DNA of 64,000 nucleotides from a virus: positions 1 through 64,000 of the IMG/VR virus record IMGVR_UViG_3300036781_000275; one strand, given 5' to 3'. The notes beneath the pieces are model-generated. The model was not told the origin of the DNA. It saw only the letters and a list, made by a program, of their open reading frames with translations, and made no database searches. The position numbers were made by a program, and so were the translations under genes. Positions 54,801 through 62,524 of this stretch are shown one piece after another. Numbering within the stretch: the first letter of the stretch is position 1; every line of letters starts with the position of its first letter.

Positions 54801-55784
54801 TCAGGGATCGTCTTCCGCAAACGTGGGTGCCAATTCCAGATCGACCTGCTCGGTCTCTAGCGCACCAATAGCGCCCACGTTTTTCACGGCCTGTCGATAG
54901 TACGACGGTTTCAGTTCCGCGCCAACCGCGCGTCGGCCAGCGCTCACTGCGCTATAAACTTCCGAGCCAACGCCCATAAACGGCGTGAGCACCGTCTCGT
55001 TTGGATTGGACCAAAGCACAAGGCACCGATCTATCACGTCGAGCTGCAACGGATGCACGTGCTTCTCGTCTTCGGCATCACGCGCAGCGCGATATGGTAG
55101 TACGCGGCCGAGGCGAATGTCATCCCAAAACGCTGACGCATATTGTCGCCAGATCCAATGCGAGTAGCGGTTCTCGATTTGGTTGCCGGTCCAGCCGCGA
55201 TACCGTAGTAACTCAGCCGGCATCACGCGTTCTCCCGCGTACTCCATAAGTCCCGTGGGATGCGCAATCGGAATCGTGTTCTGTCCAGAGCGCCTGAACA
55301 CAAGAAGATAATCGGCCGACGCCACCGTGCACCGCGACGAATCTTCCACGATAGACTTATGCGCAAGCGCTTTCGTCATGGTGCGATTGCGCACGGCGAG
55401 CGGTTCCTTCCAGATGTGGTAGCGCGCGACGTAGTGAAAGCCGATCTTCTCGTGGAGGCGAATGATGTCACCGGGAAAATCGGTCAGCGAATCGAGTCCA
55501 GTGTTGCCGGTTGGAACGTCCATGCAATGCACGGCCGTCATGCGCCCCGGCAGGGTGAGGCGATGGATCTCCCTGACCACAAACTCGTAGTGGGCGAAAA
55601 ACTCCTCGCGGTTGGCGCAGTTCGATAGATCGCGGTCGCTGGATGAGTAATGGTAGAGCCCAGCGAACGGCGGAGAATAAATAGACAGATGGATGCTGGA
55701 GTCTGGGAGATTCTGCATGACCTCCATACAGTCGCCAGAATAGAGCGCGTACCTATCGGTGATTACCTGTTCGGCAATAGCCAT
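54801..55784 (-). CDS. DNA methyltransferase (N4C/N6A)
   Basis: 327 residues. Motif IV IYSPPF at residues 35-40, target-recognition middle (PMAHPTGLMEYAGERV), and motif I PFMGVGSEVYSAVSAGRRAV at the C-terminus, the beta-type order. SPPF with Ser rather than Asp points to cytosine-N4 methylation, though adenine-N6 cannot be excluded. Its start overlaps the helicase gene by 22 bases. No cognate restriction enzyme is visible. Confidence 0.8.
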   Translation of the reverse strand: MAIAEQVITDRYALYSGDCMEVMQNLPDSSIHLSIYSPPFAGLYHYSSSDRDLSNCANREEFFAHYEFVVREIHRLTLPGRMTAVHCMDVPTGNTGLDSLTDFPGDIIRLHEKIGFHYVARYHIWKEPLAVRNRTMTKALAHKSIVEDSSRCTVASADYLLVFRRSGQNTIPIAHPTGLMEYAGERVMPAELLRYRGWTGNQIENRYSHWIWRQYASAFWDDIRLGRVLPYRAARDAEDEKHVHPLQLDVIDRCLVLWSNPNETVLTPFMGVGSEVYSAVSAGRRAVGAELKPSYYRQAVKNVGAIGALETEQVDLELAPTFAEDDP

Positions 55785-57142
55785 GATGGTATTTGTGTTG
55801 ATTCGCTAAATGTGGATTGGCGCTCGAGCGCCATCTCGTGATTCATATGCTGAACCAACGAGGAGAACATTTGATCGGCGGCCTGTGATTTCCGCTGGAG
55901 ATTCTGCTTGATCCCTTGCCCGCCAGCCGTGGTCACAATGTCAACGGTCACCGGCCGGTTCTGCCCGAAGCGCAATGAGCGGCGCACCGCTTGATAGTAT
56001 GCCTCGAACGAATGCGATGGAAAAAACGTCATGTGCGCGCAATGCTGCCAGTTTAGGCCCCACGCGCCGATCTTGGGTTTCGTAATAAGCACGCGGATCT
56101 GACCGCGCGCAAATCGTAGAAAGGCGTCCTCTTTCTCGTCGTCAGAATTGGCCCCGCTGATCTCTACAGCGTCGGGGATTAACTGCCGAAGTTGCTTGCC
56201 CTCGTCGTTCAGGTGGCACCAGACAACGGCGGGCTCGCCCGTATTGTTTACGAGCGATGCCGCACGCTCACAGCGTTCCGCGAGCGTGCGACGTGCTTCT
56301 TCGCGTTCTTCCCAGAGTCCATGCGCTGGGAGATCGAACAGCATGCCTTCGCGCGTATTTCTAGCATCCACGACGTGCTCTTGCTCGATCAATGGCGGTA
56401 GCACAAACCGCATGTCGCTAAACCCGAGATCGGATGGCCGTCGAATCGCCCGTGCCCACGAGCACACCCACCGCCAAAAATGCTGTTCGGCGTGACCCTT
56501 GAATCGCCATTTCGCCGCACCGCCGTATTGCCGGCCGGTTGCGGAATTGTTCAGATCGTTCTTGAAAAACCGATTCAGCATGTCCATATACCCAAGACAC
56601 CCGAGCGCTTCGCTCGTCGTCCCCAGCTCTATGTAGTCGTTCGGGGCGGCAGTCGCCGTGCAGAGTAACCGGTATTGCATTTTCTTCATGAACGCCGTCA
56701 CGGCCTGTCGTCGCGCGCCGTCAAATGATTTGATCGCGCTCGATTCATCACAGATCACACCGACATAATCAGCCGGATTGAAATGGTGTAGCCGTTCATA
56801 GTTCGTGACTGTGATACCGGCATGGCGGGTGCCGTCGATGGACTTGCGCACTTCGATGCCGAACTTGGCCCCCTCCTCAACGGTTTGCGCCGAGACCGCC
56901 AGTGGAGTGAGAATCAACACACGGCCGTTTGTATGCCTGACCACGTTGTCAGCCCATGCCAATTGCATCGGCGTTTTCCCGAGCCCGCAATCCGCGAAGA
57001 TCGCACCACGTCCCTTGCGGGTAATCCATTCGACGAGTGCCGCCTGAAAATCGAACAGGAACCCGTGTGCTGAGGTCGCCGCGAATCCATCCATCGACCC
57101 AATCTGGGCTTTCGCATCGAGAAACTTCTCGTAGTCCGTCAT
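55763..57142 (-). CDS. SNF2/DEAD-type helicase
   Basis: 459 residues (MTDYEKFLDAKAQIGSMDGF). Walker A ADCGLGKTPMQLAW, motif II CDESSAIKS, motif III LLCTATAAPND, and the C-terminal lobe AFLRFARGQIRVLITKPKIG with YYQAVRRSLRFGQ (Q-x-x-R-x-x-R). It belongs with the SNF2-like superfamily 2. Often followed by a methyltransferase gene in phages, as here. Start chosen at ATG 57142 in an ATGA overlap. Confidence 0.85.
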   Translation of the reverse strand: MTDYEKFLDAKAQIGSMDGFAATSAHGFLFDFQAALVEWITRKGRGAIFADCGLGKTPMQLAWADNVVRHTNGRVLILTPLAVSAQTVEEGAKFGIEVRKSIDGTRHAGITVTNYERLHHFNPADYVGVICDESSAIKSFDGARRQAVTAFMKKMQYRLLCTATAAPNDYIELGTTSEALGCLGYMDMLNRFFKNDLNNSATGRQYGGAAKWRFKGHAEQHFWRWVCSWARAIRRPSDLGFSDMRFVLPPLIEQEHVVDARNTREGMLFDLPAHGLWEEREEARRTLAERCERAASLVNNTGEPAVVWCHLNDEGKQLRQLIPDAVEISGANSDDEKEDAFLRFARGQIRVLITKPKIGAWGLNWQHCAHMTFFPSHSFEAYYQAVRRSLRFGQNRPVTVDIVTTAGGQGIKQNLQRKSQAADQMFSSLVQHMNHEMALERQSTFSESTQIPSWLLPNR

Positions 57143-57411
57143 CCGCGAAACCGTCCGCACTCCGCCATCATATGCGGCTCCTCGATCGGGCATTCGAGGT
57201 GCGCGTGATGACATGTCATGTCGGGATACGCGATCGAAAACGTCACGGTCTCATGGCTCGGATAGTGCGGCTCGTGGCGGCAGTTGTACGGCGCACGCCG
57301 CTCGGTTTTGCCTTCCTCCAACCACACGCCGTGCATCAGCTCGTACAGCACTTCTTCATCGGCGCTGAGTGGCCACGTTGGTACTATCTCATCCTCGGAC
57401 CGGTCGCTCAT
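57139..57411 (-). CDS. hypothetical protein with His/Cys content
   Basis: 90 residues (MSDRSEDEIVPTWPLSADEE). Has CRHEPHYPSHETVT, CHHAHLECP and MMAECGRFRG, perhaps metal binding. No family recognised. ATGA-coupled to helicase. Confidence 0.55.
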   Translation of the reverse strand: MSDRSEDEIVPTWPLSADEEVLYELMHGVWLEEGKTERRAPYNCRHEPHYPSHETVTFSIAYPDMTCHHAHLECPIEEPHMMAECGRFRG

Positions 57412-57641
57412 CTCGCGCGAATGCTCGGCGCAAACAGTTCGTCATGCGATTCGATCTCGCAGAAATAGTCCACCCCGATCCGCCGACGCGCCGGCCGCAA
57501 ACACTGCGTGCTATGCGGCGCTGAATGGTGCTGGCAATACCGGCCGGGAATGATCGGCGGGAGCACGCGCGGCGCATACTCGCCGCGCCGGCGTGACGTG
57601 ATGTAATCGCCCACTGATTCGTATCCGTGCCAGAACATCAC
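57408..57641 (-). CDS. small hypothetical protein
   Basis: 77 residues (MMFWHGYESVGDYITSRRRG). Cys/His-containing (GRYCQHHSAPHSTQCLRPAR). No family recognised. ATGA junctions both sides. Confidence 0.55.
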   Translation of the reverse strand: MMFWHGYESVGDYITSRRRGEYAPRVLPPIIPGRYCQHHSAPHSTQCLRPARRRIGVDYFCEIESHDELFAPSIRAR

Positions 57642-57925
57642 GGATCTCCACGCGTCGCAGCGTCAACGATTTGGCGCTCCGTGATCCCCATGCGGCCAAG
57701 CCCAGCCGCCAAACCATGCCGCGCCAGCTTCATCAGCCACTGACGCTGCGTCTCCGACGTCTCGTTCCATTCCTCATCGCTCAGCTCGAACGGCGTCGTC
57801 GAGAACGCGCTGCCATGCGGCTCCTGCTCGGCCATCGCGGCCGCAATATGATCGGGAAGGCACGACGCGCGCATCGCGCGCGCCGCGGCCTCAACCGCGA
57901 CAACTGGTAAGCGGACGGTGCCCAT
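57638..57925 (-). CDS. hypothetical protein
   Basis: 95 residues (MGTVRLPVVAVEAAARAMRA). Helical, with ELSDEEWNETSETQRQWLMK, then KLARHGLAAGLGRMGITERQ. Start ATG chosen because the frame extended upstream would overlap the previous gene. No family recognised. Confidence 0.55.
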   Translation of the reverse strand: MGTVRLPVVAVEAAARAMRASCLPDHIAAAMAEQEPHGSAFSTTPFELSDEEWNETSETQRQWLMKLARHGLAAGLGRMGITERQIVDAATRGDP

Positions 57926-57927
57926 GG

Positions 57928-58401
57928 TCAATCGGGAATGTCGTCGTCGTTCGTGAGTCCGTCCTTCCACGGCTCGGGCGGATCATCGCTGGCGGGGCGC
58001 TGTGAATCGCTCGTCGGATCGAACGCGTGATCCGTCGAATCAAATGCGCCGCCGTCGCCCTCGACGCGCTCTTCGCCATCGCGCTCATCACCGGGGATCG
58101 TGCCACCGGTCAAGTCGATGACCTCGCCGCCCTTCGCGGGCGGTTCGTCGAACGGGAGATCCGGCTGCTCTCCGACCACGTGCGATTCCGGCGCGGGCTC
58201 GTCCATGATCTGCGGTTTGATCTGATCGCGAATTTCCGCCGCGATCGACAACATCGTGTCGTACCCATCCGTGGGCACGCCGAACTCGCTCGCCTTTTTC
58301 TTCTGCTTGCTCAGGGCGCTTTCGTATTCGGCGAGCGCGTTGTTCACGACGTTGCGCTGCCGGCCGAAGAGCCTGAGTACCATTTCGCCATTCTCGTCCA
58401 C
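57928..58401 (-). CDS. acidic protein with SSB-like C-terminal tip
   Basis: 157 residues (MDENGEMVLRLFGRQRNVVN). An N-terminal helix (NNALAEYESALSKQKKKASE), then an acidic disordered C-terminal half ending DGLTNDDDIPD. The tip DDDIP recalls the conserved acidic SSB tail (DDDIPF) used to recruit repair proteins. There is no OB-fold. Just before the Sak4-like gene. Function not known. Confidence 0.55.
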   Translation of the reverse strand: MDENGEMVLRLFGRQRNVVNNALAEYESALSKQKKKASEFGVPTDGYDTMLSIAAEIRDQIKPQIMDEPAPESHVVGEQPDLPFDEPPAKGGEVIDLTGGTIPGDERDGEERVEGDGGAFDSTDHAFDPTSDSQRPASDDPPEPWKDGLTNDDDIPD

Positions 58402-58441
58402 GTGCCGCTCCGTGTTCGTCAGGGGGGAGAAAGAGTGTGCG

Positions 58442-59956
58442 CTACGCGCAGACGCCGACCTCGCTCTGCATTTTGCGTTTCATCGCGATGATCGCGTCAG
58501 CCCGTGCGCCCGGAAACATCTCACGAATCTTCTCCGGTGCCAAGGTCTCGGCCGCGCGGAGATTTGTGGCGGTATCGATGCGCGCTCTTTCGAACGCGGC
58601 TTCGTCTTCGTCCTGTGCGTCGAGCTGTTCCGGCGTGCGATCGCGCAGCAAGTCGCCGAGCGGTGGCTCGCTGGGCAACGGCACCGGTGTCTCCGTGGTC
58701 GTGGCGAGATGCACCACGCAGAACGGATCCTCAACGCCGTCCTTGCACGTGCATTCCTGCGAGAGCGCGGCGGGCGTTGGTTCGCCGCGCGACAGGTGAT
58801 CCGCGATTTGCGCGGCGCTCGCCGAGCCCAACGGTGGAAGCGGCGCGCGGAGCTGCGGAGCCTTGGCGTCTGGCGCTGGCGTCGCGCCGGCCATCGACTC
58901 AGCGCGCAGTCCTGCCGCCGCCCTGAACAGGCCAGTCGGCTCTAGCCCAGCTACCGGGTCTCCGTCCAGTGTCACGACGTCGCCGCCGAGCGATTCGGCG
59001 AGCGCCGCGTCGGCCGCCGCGTTGTTGCGGTCCTCCAGCTCCGCGGAGAGATCCGCAAACACCTGCGCGATGCGCTCGTTGTCGGGCTGTTTCGCCGCGG
59101 CACCTTGAGCGCGCGCGTACCCGTCCTTCAGCACGTCGAGTGGCAGTTCGGGCAGCGGCTTGCCCGCGTGCTCTTCGAGCCCCTTCATCTTCACGAACCG
59201 CGGCCCCTCATATTTCCGCGCCACGACCTTCTCCTCGGCTTTCGCCGACGACAACCATCGGCGAATGTCGCCAGCCACGTCCGGGTCTTTGAGATCCCAC
59301 AGCGTGTCCGCGTCCGTCCCGAACAAGCCCGTGTTGTCTTTCGTGCAATGCGCCGAGTGCGATGGCATCACGTCGAAGACCAGCGCGAATTCATATTCCG
59401 TGCCCTCGCGCACCGTGGGGTTCACGCCGAGCTTGATGGGCTTCTTGCCGCCGTTGTGGTCGACGAGCTGATACTCCTGCTTCGAGCGCGACGTCGCGAT
59501 CACGTGCACGGGCGCTTCCAGAATGTGCCGGATCAGATCGTCCCATTCGCGGCCGAACATCTTCCAATTCGCGAAGCCATTCGAGCCGGGGTTCGCCTTG
59601 TCGTACTTCTCCTTGCGGTCGAGCAAGTCCTGCCACGCGTGATGCAGCGAATCGATCACGACCACTTTGAATCCGGCCGCGACGGCCGCATCGAGCGCGG
59701 CTTTGTACGCGGCCGGCGTGACCGAACCGATGTCGCTGAGCGAGAGATGCTTGAACGGAAACTCGTCCGCGTAGTACAGCATGCGGTCGTTCTCGCTGTC
59801 GATGGCCGCGATCTCGCCCACGTCGAGCCCGCGCGCCAAGTAGAGCGCGCCTTTGCTTTTGCCGGATCCGCTCGGCCCGTTGATCATGGCTTTGAGCTTG
59901 ACCTTGGCTCGTTCGGCGGTGCGAAAGACGAACGCCGTGTCTGGTTTGGCTGTCAT
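58442..59956 (-). CDS. Sak4-like/RecA-family ATP-binding protein
   Basis: 504 residues (MTAKPDTAFVFRTAERAKVK). Walker A NGPSGSGKSKGALYLA (24-39), Walker B VVVIDSLHHAWQDLL, then RSKQEYQLVDHNGGKKPIKL. The N-terminal ~250 residues match the AAA_24/Sak4 single-strand annealing ATPases of phages. The C-terminal part is long and acidic with low-complexity Ala/Pro. It probably works with the helicase and exonuclease in recombination. SD AAGGGAG supports the start. Confidence 0.8.
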   Translation of the reverse strand: MTAKPDTAFVFRTAERAKVKLKAMINGPSGSGKSKGALYLARGLDVGEIAAIDSENDRMLYYADEFPFKHLSLSDIGSVTPAAYKAALDAAVAAGFKVVVIDSLHHAWQDLLDRKEKYDKANPGSNGFANWKMFGREWDDLIRHILEAPVHVIATSRSKQEYQLVDHNGGKKPIKLGVNPTVREGTEYEFALVFDVMPSHSAHCTKDNTGLFGTDADTLWDLKDPDVAGDIRRWLSSAKAEEKVVARKYEGPRFVKMKGLEEHAGKPLPELPLDVLKDGYARAQGAAAKQPDNERIAQVFADLSAELEDRNNAAADAALAESLGGDVVTLDGDPVAGLEPTGLFRAAAGLRAESMAGATPAPDAKAPQLRAPLPPLGSASAAQIADHLSRGEPTPAALSQECTCKDGVEDPFCVVHLATTTETPVPLPSEPPLGDLLRDRTPEQLDAQDEDEAAFERARIDTATNLRAAETLAPEKIREMFPGARADAIIAMKRKMQSEVGVCA

Positions 59957-60097
59957 GCGATGGTTCTCCCTTGCGTCCACGTGATGAGCGTCCTACGTTG
60001 CTCGGTGTTGCACGCCTCCGGGGCGTGTAGTGAATGGCCTGTGTAATACCCTTGCCTTCGGCGGCTCGCACGTCATCTCGTGCGGGCCGCTGTTGCA
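59957..60097 (-). other. non-coding gap with a strong hairpin
   Basis: A stem of about 12 bp (GCGGCTCGCACG with CGTGCGGGCCGC, one G-U) lies at about 60057-60088, and a smaller CACGCC-TCCG-GGCGTG stem lies nearer the Sak4 start. No T-run, so termination is unclear. No gene supported. Confidence 0.45.
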
Positions 60098-60358
60098 TCA
60101 GACGGCGGCCGGCTCCGCCTCAACCGGTTCAGCGCGTGGAAAGAGATCGTTCACGCTGCGTCCAACACGGTTCGCGATCTCATGCTTGATCGCCGGGTTA
60201 TCCCACTTATCCATCAGCACGGCGTGCACGTTCGTGCGGTGAAAGCCGGTCGCTTTCGCGATGGCTGTCTGCGGCACCCCGTACTCTCGTAGCAACGCGA
60301 ACCGCTCCGCCTGAAGTGGCGTGAGTGCCGGTTTCGGTTTGGTTGGCTTTTTGCCCAT
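60098..60358 (-). CDS. HTH DNA-binding protein under its own operator
   Basis: 86 residues (MGKKPTKPKPALTPLQAERF). A helix-turn-helix pattern LREYGVPQTAIAKATGFHRT, then NVHAVLMDKWDN. Pro/Lys-rich start, acidic end. Its only upstream gap holds promoter-operator n, so it is a leading candidate for the protein that binds the palindrome (auto-regulation). Not proven. Confidence 0.65.
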   Translation of the reverse strand: MGKKPTKPKPALTPLQAERFALLREYGVPQTAIAKATGFHRTNVHAVLMDKWDNPAIKHEIANRVGRSVNDLFPRAEPVEAEPAAV

Positions 60359-60376
60359 GGTTCCCTCCGTGCGAGC

Positions 60377-60405
60377 AATCTAACGGGTGTTAGGCATCCG
60401 CGCTA
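60377..60405 (-). promoter_or_regulatory. regulon promoter-operator n
   Basis: TAGCGC (diverged -35), 17-bp spacer, TAGATT. Palindrome CTAACGGGTGTTAG at 60380-60393. Faces 60358. Confidence 0.65.
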
Positions 60406-61221
60406 GTGCTTTTGATGTTCCTTCCCATCAACAACGTTGAATCCAATCGCCCAGACAAAGGGATTTGATTCCCACGAATGGCCACGCTTCGCGTTCAGCG
60501 AGTCCCAGAGCGCGGCATACGTCTTTACCGGGTTGTCGAGTACGCCCGTGTTCATGCAGTCGAAGCACGCGAGACTCGTCGGCGGCTGATCAAGATGCGT
60601 ACATCGCGTATACGGCACGCCCTCAAGAATGGCGTCGTTGAGCGTGATGTCCTGCACGCGCTGCGCGCGCACCTCGGTCACTTCGAGCGTGATCCGTGAT
60701 GCCCACCGCGGCATGAAGATCGACGGTGTTCGGCGGATCCCGTAATCTTCGGCGGCATCCCCATCTGGGCACGACGCCACGTACTGCACTACTCGGCCGT
60801 CGTCGTGCGTGGCCTCAGCATCCCGCGCAAAGTGCGCCGGCGAGATGTAGGCGGTCTCTTTGACCCAGAGCTGCGACGCCGGCGGCGTGTACGGGTCACG
60901 CCTGTCGGTGCTCGGCTTCTGATCGTAGCAGCGCGCGGGCGCAATCTTCGGCCGTAGTCGATCGACCACCCCGTCACACCCCATGGTTTCACACCATACG
61001 CAACCGTTCGCGCTCTGATGCACCGGCACGTGCAGATATTCAGCGCCGCTCCCAATGCCGTCGCGCCAAGCTCGCGCGAAATCGGCATGCGCGAAGAACT
61101 GACGGCCCCACGCGCCGAACTGCGCGTTATCTGGCGTGATGACGCGCCGCGTCTGCGTCTTCGTGCCGGCGAGAATCGCGCGCACGCTCTCTGCGCCGAA
61201 GATCATACCGCGCTCTGTCAT
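60403..61221 (-). CDS. ASCH-like phage protein
   Basis: 272 residues (MTERGMIFGAESVRAILAGT). GMIFGAESVRAILAGTKTQT, then TRRVI and QLWVKETAYISPAHFARD are typical of phage ASCH/PUA-like proteins that bind RNA or DNA. SRITLEVTEVRAQRVQDITL is a strand-rich later segment. A CxxC and a second Cys pair may bind metal. Function unknown. Confidence 0.7.
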   Translation of the reverse strand: MTERGMIFGAESVRAILAGTKTQTRRVITPDNAQFGAWGRQFFAHADFARAWRDGIGSGAEYLHVPVHQSANGCVWCETMGCDGVVDRLRPKIAPARCYDQKPSTDRRDPYTPPASQLWVKETAYISPAHFARDAEATHDDGRVVQYVASCPDGDAAEDYGIRRTPSIFMPRWASRITLEVTEVRAQRVQDITLNDAILEGVPYTRCTHLDQPPTSLACFDCMNTGVLDNPVKTYAALWDSLNAKRGHSWESNPFVWAIGFNVVDGKEHQKH

Positions 61222-61583
61222 TTGTTAACGGTCTCTCCGCACGTGCTCCAACAAAACCAGTGATCGCCGTAGTCGACCCAATTGTGATTGCACTCCGCGC
61301 TATTAGGTGGCGGCCCAATGATCATCGCGACTGTCTTCTCCGCGCTACGCCAGCGCTCAGCGTCCACCTTGTCCGCCTCGGTCGCGTCAGACCGCGCCTC
61401 CTCGATCGCCACGATCAGCGCGTCGCGCCATTTCGGTAGCTCGCAGTCGTCGACGTGCTTGCCGCTGCGGCATTTACAGACGCGGGCGCGCAAGATCAGT
61501 CCCTCCACGAGCCCCGTACGGTCGAAGCGCCACGCCTCTCGTTGGCGTGGCGCGGCGACCGATTCCGCCGGCGTGTCGCTCAC
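61218..61583 (-). CDS. hypothetical zinc-ribbon-like protein
   Basis: 121 residues (VSDTPAESVAAPRQREAWRF) from GTG overlapping the upstream stop. CKCRSGKHVDDCELPKWR and CNHNWVDYGDHWFCWSTCG give two Cys clusters. No family recognised. Coupled by ATGA to the ASCH gene. Confidence 0.55.
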   Translation of the reverse strand: MSDTPAESVAAPRQREAWRFDRTGLVEGLILRARVCKCRSGKHVDDCELPKWRDALIVAIEEARSDATEADKVDAERWRSAEKTVAMIIGPPPNSAECNHNWVDYGDHWFCWSTCGETVNK

Positions 61584-61891
61584 GAGCCGAGCGGTTCCAG
61601 TTCGCCGAGCGGGTTTACTTCGCTCTTCAGCTCGCCGCGCGCGTTTAGTTCGCCCACGCGTACCGGCCTGCCATCGGATGGCTTGTACTCGACGCTGCCA
61701 TCGACCGGGTGGATGTTGAAGTTTTTCGGCGCGTCGATCAGCACGAATTTCTTGGCGTAGCTCGGCGCTTCGGCCTTGCAATTGCGCAGCGCGATCTTCG
61801 CGTCTGCGCCCTGACCCCAGCAGTTCGAGCCCATGACGAGCGCCGTGCGTCCTGCCGGCGCGGTCCAGATTGCTTTCGCTGATTTCACCAT
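61580..61891 (-). CDS. hypothetical protein, under promoter-operator o
   Basis: 103 residues (MVKSAKAIWTAPAGRTALVM). Beta-rich with MGSNCWGQGADAKIALRNCK and DGSVEYKPSDGRPVRV. No family recognised. Conserved leader and operator o lie upstream. Confidence 0.55.
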   Translation of the reverse strand: MVKSAKAIWTAPAGRTALVMGSNCWGQGADAKIALRNCKAEAPSYAKKFVLIDAPKNFNIHPVDGSVEYKPSDGRPVRVGELNARGELKSEVNPLGELEPLGS

Positions 61892-61938
61892 ACCGTTGTC
61901 TCCGCGTTGGAAGCGCGAGTGAATTCTCGCATATCTCT

Positions 61939-61967
61939 AGCCTAACAGGTGTTAGCTCGGCGCGCAA
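61939..61967 (-). promoter_or_regulatory. regulon promoter-operator o
   Basis: TTGCGC, 17-bp spacer, TAGGCT. Palindrome CTAACAGGTGTTAG at 61942-61955. Faces 61891. It is the rightmost copy seen. Confidence 0.75.
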
Positions 61968-61977
61968 GGGCCAGCAG

Positions 61978-62023
61978 AAAAGCCGCCCGGTGCGCGATAA
62001 TCAGTCGCGTCCGGTACGGCTTT
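61978..62023 (-). terminator. intrinsic terminator
   Basis: On the minus strand AAAGCCG pairs with CGGCTTT through a stem with inner CCGG and CGCGA/TCGCG helices, followed by TTTTC. It ends transcription from the tRNA-Met/Tat-protein side before operator o. Confidence 0.7.
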
Positions 62024-62078
62024 CACTTCAGGCGTTCACGGTTTCCAATATGACCGCGCATGGCCGGGCACACAAGAG

Positions 62079-62114
62079 AACGAGCCGCTTAGGGACGAAT
62101 CCCCGCGGCTCGTT
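62079..62114 (-). terminator. 10-bp perfect hairpin, probable terminator
   Basis: AACGAGCCGC and GCGGCTCGTT are exact complements with inner GGG/CCC pairs. TTCTCTTGTG follows on the minus strand. A second terminator 60 bases from the previous one. Confidence 0.6.
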
Positions 62115-62250
62115 GCGCGACAGAAGCTTAGCGCTTCCTGTAAGCCGGTCTCTTGCGGCGGCCCGGATGATTTGCGATCAAGCGCGCTCCCTCGTGAGAG
62201 TTCGTGCGTCCGTGAACCTCGCATGGTTAACGCCTCTGGCCCGAAAGCGC

Positions 62251-62315
62251 AACGGCCGTAGCACAACCGGGTTCAGCGCTCGCTCTTCGCTGATGGAGCC
62301 GGTGCTACGACCGTT
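62251..62315 (-). ncRNA. strong branched hairpin in a non-coding stretch
   Basis: AACGGCCGTAGCAC pairs with GTGCTACGACCGTT (13 of 14), enclosing TCAGCG/CGCTGA and CCGG/CCGG stems. It lies in the ~380-base gap between the terminators and tRNA-Met, where no gene is supported. Could be a small RNA, a tRNA-processing element or a third terminator without T-run. Confidence 0.4.
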
Positions 62316-62404
62316 GCAAAAGCTGACCACCTATCCTGAGCTGATCCGATGCGCTCGTCCACGCACAAGCAGGAAGAGGCCGGGGCCTTTTGTCAGTGGT
62401 CAAA

Positions 62405-62477
62405 GAGCAGGGACCGGACTCGAACCGGCAACCTCCGAGTTATGAGCCCGGTGCGCTACCAATTGCGCTACCCTGCG
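62405..62477 (-). tRNA. tRNA-Met: tRNA-Met (anticodon CAT), initiator-like
   Basis: A 73-base cloverleaf: acceptor CGCAGGG with CCCTGCT, so pairs 2-7 are good but 1-72 is C-U. D arm GCGC...GCGC, anticodon arm CCGGG-CTCATAA-CTCGG (anticodon CAT), T arm GCCGG-TTCGAGT-CCGGT. The unpaired 1-72 and the G-rich anticodon stem recall initiator tRNA, but one of the three G-C pairs is G-U. It could alternatively be an Ile2-type CAT tRNA. CCA not encoded. Confidence 0.85.
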
Positions 62478-62524
62478 ATCGTCAATCTATGCGGCTGTCT
62501 GCTGTCTCCACCAGAGCCATTCAG

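Noticed and set aside
21718-61967. Possible CRISPR array from 15 repeats
   Set aside because: Copies are kilobases apart, not evenly spaced, always in promoters, and no cas genes are seen.
62251-62315. A third tRNA in the hairpin-rich stretch
   Set aside because: Stem lengths and loop order do not form a cloverleaf and no TTC-type T loop is present.
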